Below, one piece after another: positions 1 to 10,442 of a stretch of 64,000 bases of DNA (positions are counted from its first letter, which is position 1; each line of letters opens with the position of its first letter). The DNA is taken from the NCBI GenBank assembly GCA_910589415.1, contig OU342630.1:67080186-67144185 (forward strand), given 5' to 3'. Under the pieces are notes generated by a model, which ran no database searches, was not told the DNA's origin, and saw only the letters and a program-made list of their open reading frames with translations. This DNA is from Malachius bipustulatus (taxonomy: Eukaryota; Arthropoda; Insecta; Coleoptera; Melyridae). Made by a program: the position numbers and the translations under genes.

Positions 1-676
1 AAGTGACGGGAGAAAATTGTCGGAATAAGGATCTGGAGTAAAAGAAAGACTAAACGTAAAACGATATTTTACTTATGAATAATTAAGTACCATTAATAAG
101 TATCTTAATAGGAAGTGCCCTTGTAAAGGACTAAGAAAAATTAATTTTTCTCTGTTCCTGTATTTGAACGACATCAGTTAAGATTCCTTTTTAAGATGGA
201 ATCAAAAGTAAATTATCCGTGCCTTTTTTTTTATAAAAAACGTCTTATTATTATGTCAAATTTCTGTTAAGCAAATAATGAACAGGAAATTCGAAACAGA
301 GAAAATAGTATAAAGCACAAAAGTCACAGAAGGCACACCTAATACTTCTAATACACTTTTCTTACATCGTCTCTATATCACTTTTTAATATAAATATTCG
401 TAGTCTTAAAGCACACATTTAAACATTTTCACTCTTTGTATCACTTAAAACATTATTATGTATTAAAGGAATTTAACATATAAAAAAATGTCTTTGTATT
501 CACTGGCTTTAAAAAACCACAGCACCATGATGAAATTATGGACCTCTGGAAGCTGCACAAGATGGAAATAACCTAAAATTAAAACAGAATGTCTTGTAAT
601 AAGATAAGAACACGATGTAATAAGATAATATATTATTCAATTAAATTATGAATGTAGTAAAACACCGTTATTTTTA
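1..676. other. AT-rich stretch, nothing recognised
   Basis: No ORF of note, inverted repeat or known motif was seen. If gene 1 (minus strand, exons at 6668-2670) continues to the left, this is probably part of one of its introns. Confidence 0.4.
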
Positions 677-738
677 ATTATTTGAAAATTAGGTAAAGGC
701 AAGCGGTGTGTCGCAAATAAAAGGTATGATCCTTTTTT

Positions 739-790
739 GTTAAACTCAATATATTTCGATCTTAATTTAGATCTTCATCAGGAGAACTGT
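739..790 (-). ncRNA. Hammerhead ribozyme candidate, left arm copy
   Basis: Mirror copy of the motif at 2047-2097. The plus strand reads TCATCAG at 775-781, i.e. CTGATGA on the minus strand, followed by a GATCT/AGATC stem and GAAA. As in the right-arm copy, stem III is very short (ATATAT) and stem I begins CTC/GAG. Short stem III is typical of Penelope-like element hammerheads. Confidence 0.6.
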
Positions 791-1301
791 AATTATAAGA
801 AATCAATATTTTTTCAAAAAATCTTAAGATAAATACTTACAACAAATGATCAAAATAAAATTAGCATCTTTAAAATTCCAAAAATCTTCATAAGGTAATG
901 TTAATAAAGTTCGTTTTGTAAATTTATGCCAAAAAACCATTTAATATTTATAAATATCAACATTTAAGAATAATTTTTATGAGAATTTAGAAAATTTTTT
1001 TTTATATATTTTATGACATAAAAGTTTTGAAGTTTTTTAACATTGTGAATAATGGATTATTTTCTCAAAAATCAAAACAAAGGAATCTAAACAGTACTAC
1101 TTTAACAGTTATTTTTATATATGTTCATTAGTTATTTATTTATTTATGAAATTAGGTAGGTACCTGTCTATAAATTGTTTAAAAATTTTTGTGTTTTTCA
1201 AAGTCTAAAATATAGCTATATATTCTATTTAAATTTTGTATATCTGATTTTAAATTTATACAGTTATCGATATTTTCATTTATGTGAAAATTTAAAATTT
1301 A

Positions 1302-1656
1302 AAATTTAGATAGATCTAATTTAGTGTATAAAATTAATTGCTTGAATTGTAACTTATCATATATTGGACACACTTCTCAATTGTTAAAACAAAGAGTATC
1401 TTTACATAAAAGTGACTCTAGACTTAGGCCAAATAGATGCACGTTAGCCAACCATGTACATAATACTAACTGTGAAATGGATTTTGAAAATATTAAGATA
1501 TTAGAAACAGAAAGTAATCTTTTTAAAAGACAATTTTTAGAAATGTGTCACATAAATGAAAATATCGATAACTGTATAAATTTAAAATCAGATATACAAA
1601 ATTTAAATAGAATATATAGCTATATTTTAGACTTTGAAAAACACAAAAATTTTTAA
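1302..1656 (+). pseudogene. Penelope-like GIY-YIG endonuclease domain (C-terminal fragment)
   Basis: The frame is open from about 1302 and ends at a TAA after 1653. It encodes YKINCLNCNLSYIGHTSQLL, followed by KQRV and SLHKSD. The two close cysteines, the SYIG motif, the arginine about ten residues on and the following histidine match the GIY-YIG nuclease signature of Penelope-like elements; GIY appears as the variant LSYIG. The domain would nick target DNA during retrotransposition. The upstream part (reverse transcriptase and linker) is missing because the inverted-repeat loop begins at 1287. It is not a host gene. Confidence 0.75.
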
Positions 1657-2046
1657 ACAATTTATAGACAGGTACCTACCTAATTTCATAAATAAATAAA
1701 TAACTAATGAACATATATAAAAATAACTGTTAAAGTAGTACTGTTTAGATTCCTTTGTTTTGATTTTTGAGAAAATAATCCATTATTCACAATGTTAAAA
1801 AACTTCAAAACTTTTATGTCATAAAATATATCAAAAATTTTTTTTCTAAATTCTCATAAAAATTATTCTTAAATGTTGATATTTATAAATATAAAATGGT
1901 TTTTTGGCATAAATTTACAAAACGAACTTTATTAACATTACCTTATGAAGATTTTTAGAATTTTAAAGATGCTAATTTTATTTTGATCATTTGTTGTAAG
2001 TATTTATCTTAAGATTTTTTGAAAAAATATTGATTTCTTATAATTA

Positions 2047-2097
2047 CAGTTCTCCTGATGAAGATCTAAATTAAGATCGAAATATATTGAGTTTAAC
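2047..2097 (+). ncRNA. Hammerhead ribozyme candidate, right arm copy
   Basis: CTGATGA lies at 2055-2061, stem II pairs GATCT (2063-2067) with AGATC (2074-2078), and GAAA lies at 2079-2082. A minimal stem III (ATATAT) follows, and cleavage would fall after T2088. Stem I pairs CTC 2052-2054 with GAG 2089-2091, extended by GTT/AAC across a bulge. The conserved core bases are present. Its position in the non-coding flank of the Penelope-like fragment fits a pseudo-LTR ribozyme. Confidence 0.65.
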
Positions 2098-2160
2098 AAA
2101 AAAGGATCATACCTTTTATTTGCGACACACCGCTTGCCTTTACCTAATTTTCAAATAATT

Positions 2161-2669
2161 ATTCAATTAATATAAATAATAAAACTATTACTCAACAGCA
2201 ACAAGGGAAAATAATTTGGGAAAAAAATTGAGTAATCGTTCCTACTGTAGGTTTACAGGTATTAGGTACTATACTTTTTCTACGAATCTTAAATCGGAAT
2301 TTCCACAATTAAATCTTAACTTTCATTAAAAATATGAAACAATATCCTGACAAATAAATCCACCTAAAATAGTAAAGGGCAATGATTATCTCGATGATTA
2401 TAAAATAAATCGCATTTTTTATAAAAGTTAATAATTGCTATTTTTTTGATCAAACTGTTACATATAGTAAATAAATTGAATAATAGTAATTTATATTTCC
2501 CCCAAATTATCTATCTACTTTTGAAGTATTTTTTATATGAATACTTATTTTTTTATGAAACTTAAAAAAATATTATAGTATACAAAATCATGTACCTCGA
2601 GGAGATCCTGGACTAGAGCTCATAGCTTCCAAAAAAATGTCTCCCTGGATTGATCGCCCTTTCCTTTAC
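2161..2669. other. AT-rich DNA, probably intron of gene 1
   Basis: No ORF or repeat recognised. It lies downstream (minus strand) of the third exon of the membrane-protein gene, so it is probably intronic. Confidence 0.4.
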
Positions 2670-2800
2670 CACTGGTACAAACGTAACTAATCACCGCGAT
2701 CAGGATCACAATAATCGTTGCCAGGATAGCCACCAAAGCTACCAGGATTCGTTCGCATGGCGTTCTTCGAGAACAGCAGCAATATTGTTCCCTTATCACT
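2670..2800 (-). CDS. Membrane protein gene 1, coding exon 3 (transmembrane segment)
   Basis: On the minus strand the acceptor is ...TTTTCCAG before 2800 and the likely donor is G|GTAAAGG after 2670 (phase 1 out). The exon reads VIREQYCCCSRRTPCERILV and continues through a hydrophobic run (about 22 residues rich in A, I, L, V) to SYVCTSG. The CC of exon 2 plus the first A here makes a proline codon, so phases agree. A basic RRTxxER motif directly before the membrane helix is common in M13 peptidases (neprilysin, ECE), which are type II membrane proteins with a short cytoplasmic tail and large ectodomain. That identity is inference: no catalytic HExxH exon is in the window. Without the donor, translation stops at 2620. 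Confidence 0.6.
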
Positions 2801-3179
2801 CTGGAAAACAAAAAGAGGACGTTTATTTCCTTAACTTTCTATGCACGATCAATTATAATGGATTGCTTAGTGTTGTTTATGTATGAAATAAAAGTAGCTA
2901 TTTTTTTATTCTAACTGACCTTCCGTTGGCTGTAGGGAAGTTTAGTTTTTGATAGAACTGATCTTTTGGGATATTATTGCAACGAATTTTAATAAAATGG
3001 ATAAATAAATCAAATTTTAATAATAACGAGTAAATAATATTTTAATAGGGGTAAAAAGGGGAGTAAAATGATGGAGTTTTTTCTGGTATGTCTTTATTTG
3101 TTACCTACAGAAGAAGACTACATTTATTTACCCCTCTTTTACTCCTATCATAGTAGATCTAGATAATATTAGATTTATC

Positions 3180-4140
3180 GTGAGTGGGCCATTGTGACAC
3201 CTAACCTGCGACCGAAGGTCTATTGTGGCTCACATTTAGTCATTACATTTACCCCATCAGGTCTGCCTCTTTATGAGGATGCTGACCATCTTGACTACTG
3301 GTCCGCCGGTGTGAGGAAGTTTCTCCCGAAGGTTTGTAATCTGGTTCTTCCCAAAACGGGAGACTCGCATAGGATGTGTTTTGCTGTTTCGTCATCCTCC
3401 AATCACAGGCGGCATTCAGCACTAAACACATCCTGTGCAGGTGATGATTCAACTTGCAGTGCCCAGTATAGAGGCCTATTAAGACTTTCAGTTCTTTCTT
3501 TAACCTCAAATAGCCTTCAAATTATCCGATCTTGATAATTTTTGCCAGTACTGCATGGAGGACTTTCCTCTTAGCCCAGTTGCGTATTATTGTTTTGTCA
3601 ATATTCGGTGATATGCCAAATGCTGGTTCTGGTCCAATAAATTCGGCTTCGACACCTTTCCTGGTCAGAGAATCAGAAAGTTCGTGTCTCTTCATTTTCA
3701 ACGTGGTCCGGAATCCAGATCAGAGTTACTTCTTTGCTCCTTGCTAATATGGCATTAAAAAGTTAATTGACAGTTCCAGACTAACTTGGACTTGTATTGG
3801 CTGGATCTAAGGACTTTTAGAGCCGCTTAGCTGTCTGAAAATATCTTTATTGATCTGCGTTATTGGCAGTACATCTTTTTCTGCATCTGCGCACAGAGCT
3901 CAATGGCATAGATTTCAGCCTAGAAAGTTGTTGCGTAAAGACCCAGGCTCCAGAAGACTCTCTTCTTCGAGCCAGCTCTACACACTCCAGCTCCAATTCC
4001 TGTAGATATCTTGGATCCATCGGTATAACATCTGAAATCTGCTGTTAGAGGAGTTCATTTCTGTTGTCCTCCCACACGACTCTTCCCCGGATAAGGGCCT
4101 TATACGCATGGTCTTAGACATTATGTCCGAGAGCATACCC
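3180..4140 (-). pseudogene. LINE 3' fragment: RNase H domain and C-terminal region (Jockey/I-like)
   Basis: Read on the minus strand from about 4060: YTDGSKISTGIGAGVCRAGS, then AEIYAIELCA and FSDSxAALKVL, which carry the first three acidic positions of a retrotransposon RNase H. Below about 3510 follows LKVLIGLYTGHCKLNHHLHR, matching the C-terminal R..L..LTGH..L..HL motif of Jockey/I/R1-type LINE proteins. Several stops and frameshifts break it. It sits in intron 2 of the membrane-protein gene, same strand. Confidence 0.7.
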
Positions 4141-4151
4141 AGTATAGACTG

Positions 4152-5000
4152 TGACTTTAATAATAATAATAATAAACTGTCTTTATTCCACCAATAGATG
4201 TACATTTCTTTACAAGCATCAATTATCAAGCTTAGGTATAAGGTGGAAAGGCGAAGGCCAGATAGTGTGACAAAAGCTGACACACTCCTGCTCACCTTAA
4301 CCATGTATCACACTATTTAAATATACATGTACAAGAGGCGCTAGCAACAGAGCATCCACCAATACTACGTGAAAAAAAAACAACATAGGAATATCCCAAC
4401 CCAACAAAATACCAATATTAATCACAACCATATAGTAATCTCATCATCTTATCCCATGTGTAATAGAGTACAATAGATAAACAAATAATACACAATAAAT
4501 AAATAAACAAATAATACACAATAAATAACTCGTATGAGAGCATGATTGAGAAATGTCTGTCATCCCAAAAACGCGCGAGCACCGAACCTCCGCGTACCCA
4601 TATGCCCCAGACACCATGGCCACCCACCGAGATCACAACAAGCATTGCCTCTGATATAATTGCGAACGGTACATTCGTTTGAAAGCCCTCACAGTCGCGC
4701 CCCTCAAAGCATCAGACAAGGGATTGTAAATCTTTACAATTTGGTAGCTAAAACTAGCTTTGAAGGCTTCGGTTTTGTGAGCTGGTATAGTTAATAAACC
4801 CCTAAATCTGACGTTGAGGTTATGCACATCAGTTCTGTAAGTGATCTTCATCTTCTTCATCTTCTTTTCTGTGTCATACAGTAAGCTGGTTCGATCCAAA
4901 TAAGTTATAAGCCTTTGGCAAGCTTCGTGCCATCTGTAGCATTCCATAATATGTAGTCCATTTATCTCTCTCCAAATAAATATGGAGATGTGATTTCCAC
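4152..5000 (-). mobile_element. LINE 3' end with (TTA)n tail
   Basis: On the minus strand the ORF 4947-4633 ends with FRGLLTIPAHKTEAFKASFS, then YQIVKIYNPLSDALRG and FKRMYRSQL. This matches the terminal segment of many LINE reverse-transcriptase ORFs (R...L..P..+T..F..SF.....+.+N.LP......FK+). A 3' UTR follows, then an AATAAAGACAG motif and a TTA microsatellite at about 4157-4174, taken as the 3' tail. The 5' part is missing. A similar tail lies at 63641-63690. Confidence 0.6.
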
Positions 5001-5369
5001 AGCCGTCGAATGTGTGGTACTAATAGCACTACAGATTGCCAGACAAGCTTTTCTCTGTAGGTTAGAGAGCTTTGTTTTGTCCATGACTTACTGGCGTTTT
5101 CACCACCCAGCGCGGGAATTGGCCATACGCAGCCATAGGTCTAACGACCGCTACGTAAAGCCAGTTATATTTGTCTGGGTCAAATTACCGATGTTTTGCC
5201 ACGTATTCTTTTATTATATTAAGGTAGCTCTTTTCATAAATTTTCATTGAATGAAAATAACATCCGTAGACGGGCTAATACTAGGTGGCCAATAAATAAT
5301 GACGCATTTTGACTTTTGTACATAAAAAAGTTGTTTATGAAATATGAACCAGATCTTTGGAAAATTTTT

Positions 5370-5690
5370 TCACATGTACAAACAACAAAATTCTCCAAAA
5401 GACGCTCTCATGGAAACGGAAATCATTTTTGGTGAAAGCTTGATCAGCCGATTTTCTGATTATAAGTGGCTTTCATTTTCGTGTAATTTATCGGCACCTG
5501 ACTTGTTTCTTTGGTGCTATCTCGAGGAAAGAGTCTAGCGAACATGCCAGCAACAATCCAAGAAAGAGTTCAAGATCAACATTAAAGATGAAAGTCGATC
5601 GCTGTAGTCAGAAATGCTATGGAGTCATGGAAAATGTCATTGAAAGAGCCCGTTTTCGTGAAAAAGAATTTTCCCAAGATTCTATTTAAT
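5370..5690 (+). pseudogene. Tc1/mariner-like transposase relic (C-terminal part)
   Basis: Frame translation gives ESLISRFSDYKWLSFSCNLS and then APDLFLWCYLEERV, matching the conserved WP.RSPDL...DFFLWGYLK+RV block with the last catalytic Asp region of insect DDE transposases. After a stop the same protein family continues (KEFKIN...). Short, several stops; no TIR found. It lies in intron 2 of the membrane-protein gene. Confidence 0.6.
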
Positions 5691-5949
5691 ACCTACTTTA
5701 TAAATATATATTTTTATTTTTTATCTTTTTTTTTAATTTATAAATAAAAAAGTTACAGCAAATCAATTCATGCCTAAGCAGTGGGTCATGATTGTAGGTA
5801 GTAACAGGTTCGCAGCATCATGTTGCTTTGCTACTAATGAAATTTTGATTTGATGCCAGTGGAAGTGTAAAATTACGTGCGTCTAAAACAATGGATGCTA
5901 AGAAAAAAAAATTGTTAATATTTGGGCCGTGAAATTACTGAATACTTAC

Positions 5950-6130
5950 GGGAGACTTTGGACGCTGGGATTTCTGGAGGATCTATTGCTATCGTTCCTG
6001 GAGACGACTGCACTGATAGATTGGGGTCCCTCATAAGCCGCATTGTCAAAAGCATGAGTTTCCTTTTCACTGGAGCTGCTGTGCCGCGATCGCGAAGATC
6101 GACTTGATGATCTGTTGCTGTTTCTTAGTT
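5950..6130 (-). CDS. Membrane protein gene 1, coding exon 2
   Basis: Acceptor ...TTTCAAATCAG precedes 6130 and donor CCC|GTAAGTATT follows 5950 on the minus strand. The exon (181 nt, phase 1 in and phase 2 out) encodes a Ser/Arg-rich stretch beginning LRNSNRSSSRSSRSRHSSSS and then SEKETHAFDNAAYEGPQ before ending NPSVQSLP. It looks like a disordered cytoplasmic region with many phosphorylatable serines. Phases fit exons 1 and 3 exactly, which is the best evidence that this is real. The intron to exon 3 is about 3.1 kb and holds LINE and mariner fragments. Confidence 0.7.
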
Positions 6131-6376
6131 CTGATTTGAAATAATTTTTCAAATTAATAGAATTTGAAGATTTTATTCTAAAAGGTTTTTTTATTTGTAC
6201 ATCCCTTTATAGAATTTAATAAGGTTTTCAAAAATGAATCAAAATAATATATTTTTTCAATTTGACTTCTTGAAATGACCACGATTCTAATCAGGTACAA
6301 ACTCAGCTAAATCATAATTGTAGGTATAGGTACATTATATAAATAAATAACTCATAATGTGGACCCCATAACTTAC

Positions 6377-6668
6377 CAGATACAATCGACAATTTCGCAT
6401 CACTGCTCTTTAGCCCATTCTCCTTGTCATCAACGGTATCCTGCTCTTGATCTTCGGGTATGATCTGAGGAATGGCAGCACGTACTGCCCCCCTGGCGCG
6501 CCGCTCATGGCTGAGAGTGTGTCTGAGGGGCTGATGTGGCTTGGTGGGTTGTAAATTCGGCAGGCTTTGATGCCGTAGCTTGGGGTCTTCCTTAGAATCA
6601 GTCTCAACGTCGTGGTGATGATGATGACGGTGAGTGTGTTTGGTCATGTCCGACCTTGCACCACTCAT
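6377..6668 (-). CDS. Membrane protein gene 1, first coding exon (His-rich N-terminus)
   Basis: The ATG is at 6668 with an in-frame TAG three codons upstream; the donor G|GTAAGT follows 6377 (phase 1). The 97 residues start MSGARSDMTKHTHRHHHHHD, continue acidic/basic and hydrophilic, and end in KLSIVS. Joined to exons 2 and 3 this gives a roughly 160-residue polar cytoplasmic tail before one membrane helix: a type II membrane protein N-terminus. The run HTHRHHHHH could bind metal ions. Base composition here is more GC-rich than the surroundings, as expected for a host exon. The promoter is not identified. Confidence 0.7.
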
Positions 6669-7640
6669 GGGAAACTAGCATGCCGATGAATCCATTAAAA
6701 GATCTGTAACGGATTGAGAATGTTCATGAAAGACAAAAAAAATTAATAATTAAAAAAATAAGAAAATTATTGCAATTTCTGTAATTGCTAGAAAATAAAA
6801 AAAAGACCTCAGAGAACTAATTAAAAAATAATTAGGCGTGATTTTTTTTCATTTAATTAAAACCAGTTTTTAAATCTTGTGTTTTGATACCCAATCTTCT
6901 AGCCATGCCAGTTAACAGAAGATCATTAGTTTATCAGGGTGTTATTTTTGAAGATCTAAATATGTCTTCAAGACAACAATAACGACAAATCTTACCTTTT
7001 TTTTTTAATTAAAGATTTAATTAAGCCAATATTCTTAAATATTTCAAATACGACTGGTCTCTGATTGGAAATATGGCAATAAATCCGTATAATTATGCGA
7101 GATGTTATTGTAAAGGACGTTATAGCAGGAATAAAATAGACATTAAGTTGGACGTGACGACAATTTCAACAACTTGAAAGTTTTCAAGCTAATGCTGTAC
7201 CTACGTGCCAAGTACACTTTGCCATTGAATCTATAATTCAAAATATTACTGAATTAATAATTTTGGTCTCGGTCGATTCTGTTTACATATTTAGCATAAA
7301 TAGGATCTCATACCGAGGAAGAATTTTCAACGTAGACTCTAATAACGAATTAAAGCAATGATGACACTCGCATAATCAATAAGTTATTATGTATGATACC
7401 ACCTGGCTTAAAACCGAAGTAAATTACGCAAACTTTCACGCTTTAGTCACAAAGGCTTTTATTAGAGCCCAAAATATAACTTAAGTAAATGTCTGCTTCG
7501 ATTAACATGATTAAAACAGCCTTCACGTTTGACACGAATAAACTTATGACCATCATTTGAAAGTATTTGTAATACGTTTTGTATTACAAGAAGAAAATTT
7601 GCATCGAGGGTGACCCACACGTTGAAAAATGAACACCCAC
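6669..7640. other. AT-rich region upstream of gene 1
   Basis: Includes the presumed 5' UTR or promoter side of the minus-strand membrane-protein gene, but no TATA box, initiator or noncoding exon could be fixed. No repeat recognised. Confidence 0.35.
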
Positions 7641-7875
7641 CTTGGTGAGGCAAATCGATGTCCGACCATCAGGAAGCTTGCTGAAGAGTGTGTGATATCA
7701 GTTGGATCCTGGCAAAGCTTTTAACCGAAAAATTTAAGATGCACTGCGTTGCTACGAAATTTGTGCCACTCCCGAGTCCCGATGATGAAAAACAAAAAAG
7801 TCAATTGCGTCCAGGCTTGTCAGGAACTGCTTGACCGTTAAGAAGAAGGTGAAAACTGACTCTTATGAAAATTTC
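7640..7875 (+). pseudogene. Mariner transposase relic, N-terminal half
   Basis: Across two frames it reads CPTIRKLAEECVISVGSW, then LLRNLCHSRVPMMKNKKVN and CVQACQELLDR. This follows mariner transposases (LTIRELAEE.GIS.GS...; ...R+...FVPRLLTDEQK..R...CQELLDR). Stops and frameshifts show it is dead. The remaining part of a mariner transposase reappears in the same orientation at 9865-10036, so a LINE relic appears to have landed between them. Confidence 0.65.
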
Positions 7876-7879
7876 ATAA

Positions 7880-9840
7880 GAGGTTTACAATCGAAGGCAA
7901 AAGACTGAAAGGATGGATCTTCCACAACGACAGGAAAGAACAACTAGTGCAAAAGATTCTAGAAGAGATATCACTACCCGAATACAAACGCTCACCACAA
8001 GCGGCTACAATACGCATAGAGAAGCCTATTGCAATAACAAATCGCAGAATCAAGGAGGCATAGCTGTAAGCGTGTAAGCCAAGAAGAGAAACGATGAGGG
8101 CTAACAGCAATAAAAGTGCCTTTGAAGGGCGGAAAAGAGAATATCAGACCCACTGCAGATTTTGCCGTACCGAAATAAAAAAAATGGATTGCAGGGGCAA
8201 AGAAGCGGTCTTGGAGTTTGATGTGCGAATAGGTGGGCAAATGCCTGTGGGGCAGATAGTAATGGGAAGACTTGGAATGCGCTCACCCATAGAGGCCACA
8301 TGTAAAGACGGCAAGGGAAATTTTTCGGGAAGATGACGACATACAGCTGTGTACAGTGACGAAATAAAAACAACAGGATCCAGAATAAAATCAGGTAACG
8401 CGGCGGGACCACAAGGAATTCCGCCGGATGTGATAAAGACAATCACAAATAACTCAAGCCAGCAGCTGCGCTGCTGGACGCTTTTAATTAAATAATTAGA
8501 AACGGGCTTTTTTCCAGTGAAGTCGAAGATAGCTAGACTCGCTCCCATCGAAAAGCCTGGAAAAACATATAGACTGCGATTAATAGATGCTGAAGCTAAT
8601 TTATGCTTGAACAAGTAGCTGTGGAACATATACTAAGACGGGGCACTGGATATAGACTTGCCTACACTAGCATATCGTTGGTTACGCCGCCGATCTCACG
8701 CTCATAGTCTGTGGCGAGACTGGAGGTCATAGAAGAAGATGAGAAATGGTCAATAGACAGAATTGACATCTGGATGCAAAAAGTCGACTACAACTGACCC
8801 CACAGAAAACGTTGCGATACTGCATGGCAGAAGAAGCCCCAGTAGCATGTTTAGAGTGGACGTGGAAGTCACGTCTGGCAGCCTGAGGTATCTCGTGGTG
8901 TATGTGCGCATAAAACAATAGCAGACTTATACCGAATATAAGCGACCCTAAAGCGTAGAGAAGAAGGCTCCTTGGAAGCGTGGAGAGCTCCATCATCTTT
9001 TATGGAGCTTGGAGGAATTTGACAGAAATAGACGCGTACAGGTAAAAGTTAGAAAGAGTCCAAGGAAAAATAGCTATCCGTGTATTGAGTTCGTACCGGA
9101 CTCGGTAATCGTTATGCACGATGATCAAATGGCAAGCGAAGTGGGACAGTGAAGCCATGACAGTACAGTGGACAAAAAGAGTGACGCCAAAAAATAGCAC
9201 CCGGGGTCAGGAGAAAGTCCGATGTAGGATATTATCTGACCCAATTCGTCTCGGGAAGCGGAAATTTCAAAACGTACCTACACAGATTCAACATAGTGGA
9301 AGGCAGCAAGCGATCATAGTGTGCAGAAGAGGAGACAGCGGAACACACGACCCTAAGCTGCAAACACTAAAACATAGTAAGAAACTTAGCCACGAATAAA
9401 ATAGGTGAAAAATAACCCCATAAAATACAGTCGCGGCTACATGCTAATAGTTACCACAGAAAAGTGCAACGCCATAAATGGTCACAGCCATCTTAACCAG
9501 AAAAGAACTTTATGATAGAGGACGATTATAGATGGCAGATACCAAATGAAAACCTGATGTGAAAATAGAGAGCAATATGGTGGTGAAGTGGTGAAGCAAT
9601 GGTGAAGCAATACCTAAGGGTGATTCCGCTGCACAGCTATGAACCCAGCGGTGTTTTTTTTACCAGGTGAAAATCCCGGTGGTAACAAAGAGTGGTGTCT
9701 TTAAAAGATTTTTCCATCGCCTAGAGAAAAAATCACGGGTTTAGAGTTATGACATTAAAACGAAGGCCCAATCGTTCAAGTGGGTGGGTGAAACGTCCCC
9801 CAGACCCAAAAACCTCGCCAACTTCTATCTAATGTAAAGA
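7880..9840 (+). pseudogene. R1-like LINE relic (reverse transcriptase to C-terminus)
   Basis: Scattered frames give GPQGIPPDVIKT (8410-8445), FFPVKSKIARLAPIEKPGKT (8510-8565), YAADLTLIV near 8675-8710 (a YADD-box relative), then SGSLRYLVVYV, and near 9225-9300 YYLTQF / SGSGNFKTYLHRFN. These follow the order of R1-clade reverse transcriptases: LKP-GPDGIP, RP-LIPKPGK, YADD, then LTQ.LSGHG.F..YLHRF. Many stops and frameshifts. There is no rDNA context, so this is a non-rDNA relative or a decayed copy. Confidence 0.6.
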
Positions 9841-9864
9841 TGATTCTAATAGTTTTTTTTTTTA

Positions 9865-10070
9865 TGCTAAGGTTGTTGTTCACCACGAGTACCTCCTCCA
9901 AGGCTTCACAGTGAGCCAGACTTCCTACCATGAAGTTCTCAAACGTCTCAGGGACACCATCCATAGCAAAGGGCTCGAAATGTGGAGAGTAGCCCTCACA
10001 ACTCGTGAGTTTCTGGCCCAACACTCGAAATGTTTAAAAGTATATTTGGCTAAATTTATATCTTGTAACG
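9865..10070 (+). pseudogene. Mariner transposase relic, middle part
   Basis: The frame reads VVHHEYLLQGFTVSQTSYHE, then VLKRLRDTIHSKGLEMWR and TTREFLAQHSK. This matches mariner transposase (V..EYLP.G.TV...YY.EVL.RLR..I..KRPELW ... VREFLA...). The stretch with the second catalytic Asp (HHDNAPAHT in active copies) is deleted between EMWR and REFLA. Probably the other half of the relic at 7640-7875. Confidence 0.65.
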
Positions 10071-10442
10071 TGATTCCAGACTTTCTTTACTTCAGGGATC
10101 GATTCCAAAATATGTCTAATATTTAAACATATAAATGTACTTATTGCAATTAGTTGATATAACATATGATTAGAACGCTTTATGATGTTATCATCTACAA
10201 TAATAAAAATTAAATCAGAAGCGGATGTAATGACATAGAATTAGGATATAATTTATTAATAATTCAAAGTTAAGCATTATTCTAACGATTGATAACCTTA
10301 TGATCTTGTTTGATTCGTTTGTATCAGAGTTTAAAAACTATGGAAAATTTTCTACGTATAGCTTATATTATAGTAGTAGATGTACTGTTTCGTATAAGAA
10401 GAATAATAATTTTAACATATATTAAGATAATAATATTATTTT

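Larger units (their letters stand above)
677..2160 (+). mobile_element. Penelope-like retroelement fragment in a 610-bp inverted repeat
   Basis: Arms 677-1286 and 1549-2160 are near-perfect reverse complements; the unique loop is 1287-1548. The right arm includes the end of a GIY-YIG endonuclease ORF and a 3' flank; the left arm is the same sequence inverted. Both arms carry a hammerhead-ribozyme core near their outer ends. Known of the family: Penelope-like elements have C-terminal GIY-YIG domains, pseudo-LTRs with hammerheads and often inverted partial copies. The reverse transcriptase is absent, so this is a 5'-truncated copy with an inverted partner. The high arm identity suggests a recent insertion or arm homogenisation. 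Confidence 0.75.

Noticed and set aside
2650..2886. Plus-strand open frame over exon 3 of the membrane-protein gene
   Set aside because: Shadow of the minus-strand exon, whose splice phases agree with its neighbours.
3034..3165. Small inverted repeat (GGGGTAAAAAGGGGAGTAAAA with CCCCTCTTTTACTCC)
   Set aside because: Imperfect and short; no target duplication, so it is not called as a mobile element.
8101..8629. Minus-strand open frames of 113-161 codons
   Set aside because: They run antisense to a recognisable R1-like LINE relic; the translations show no known motif.
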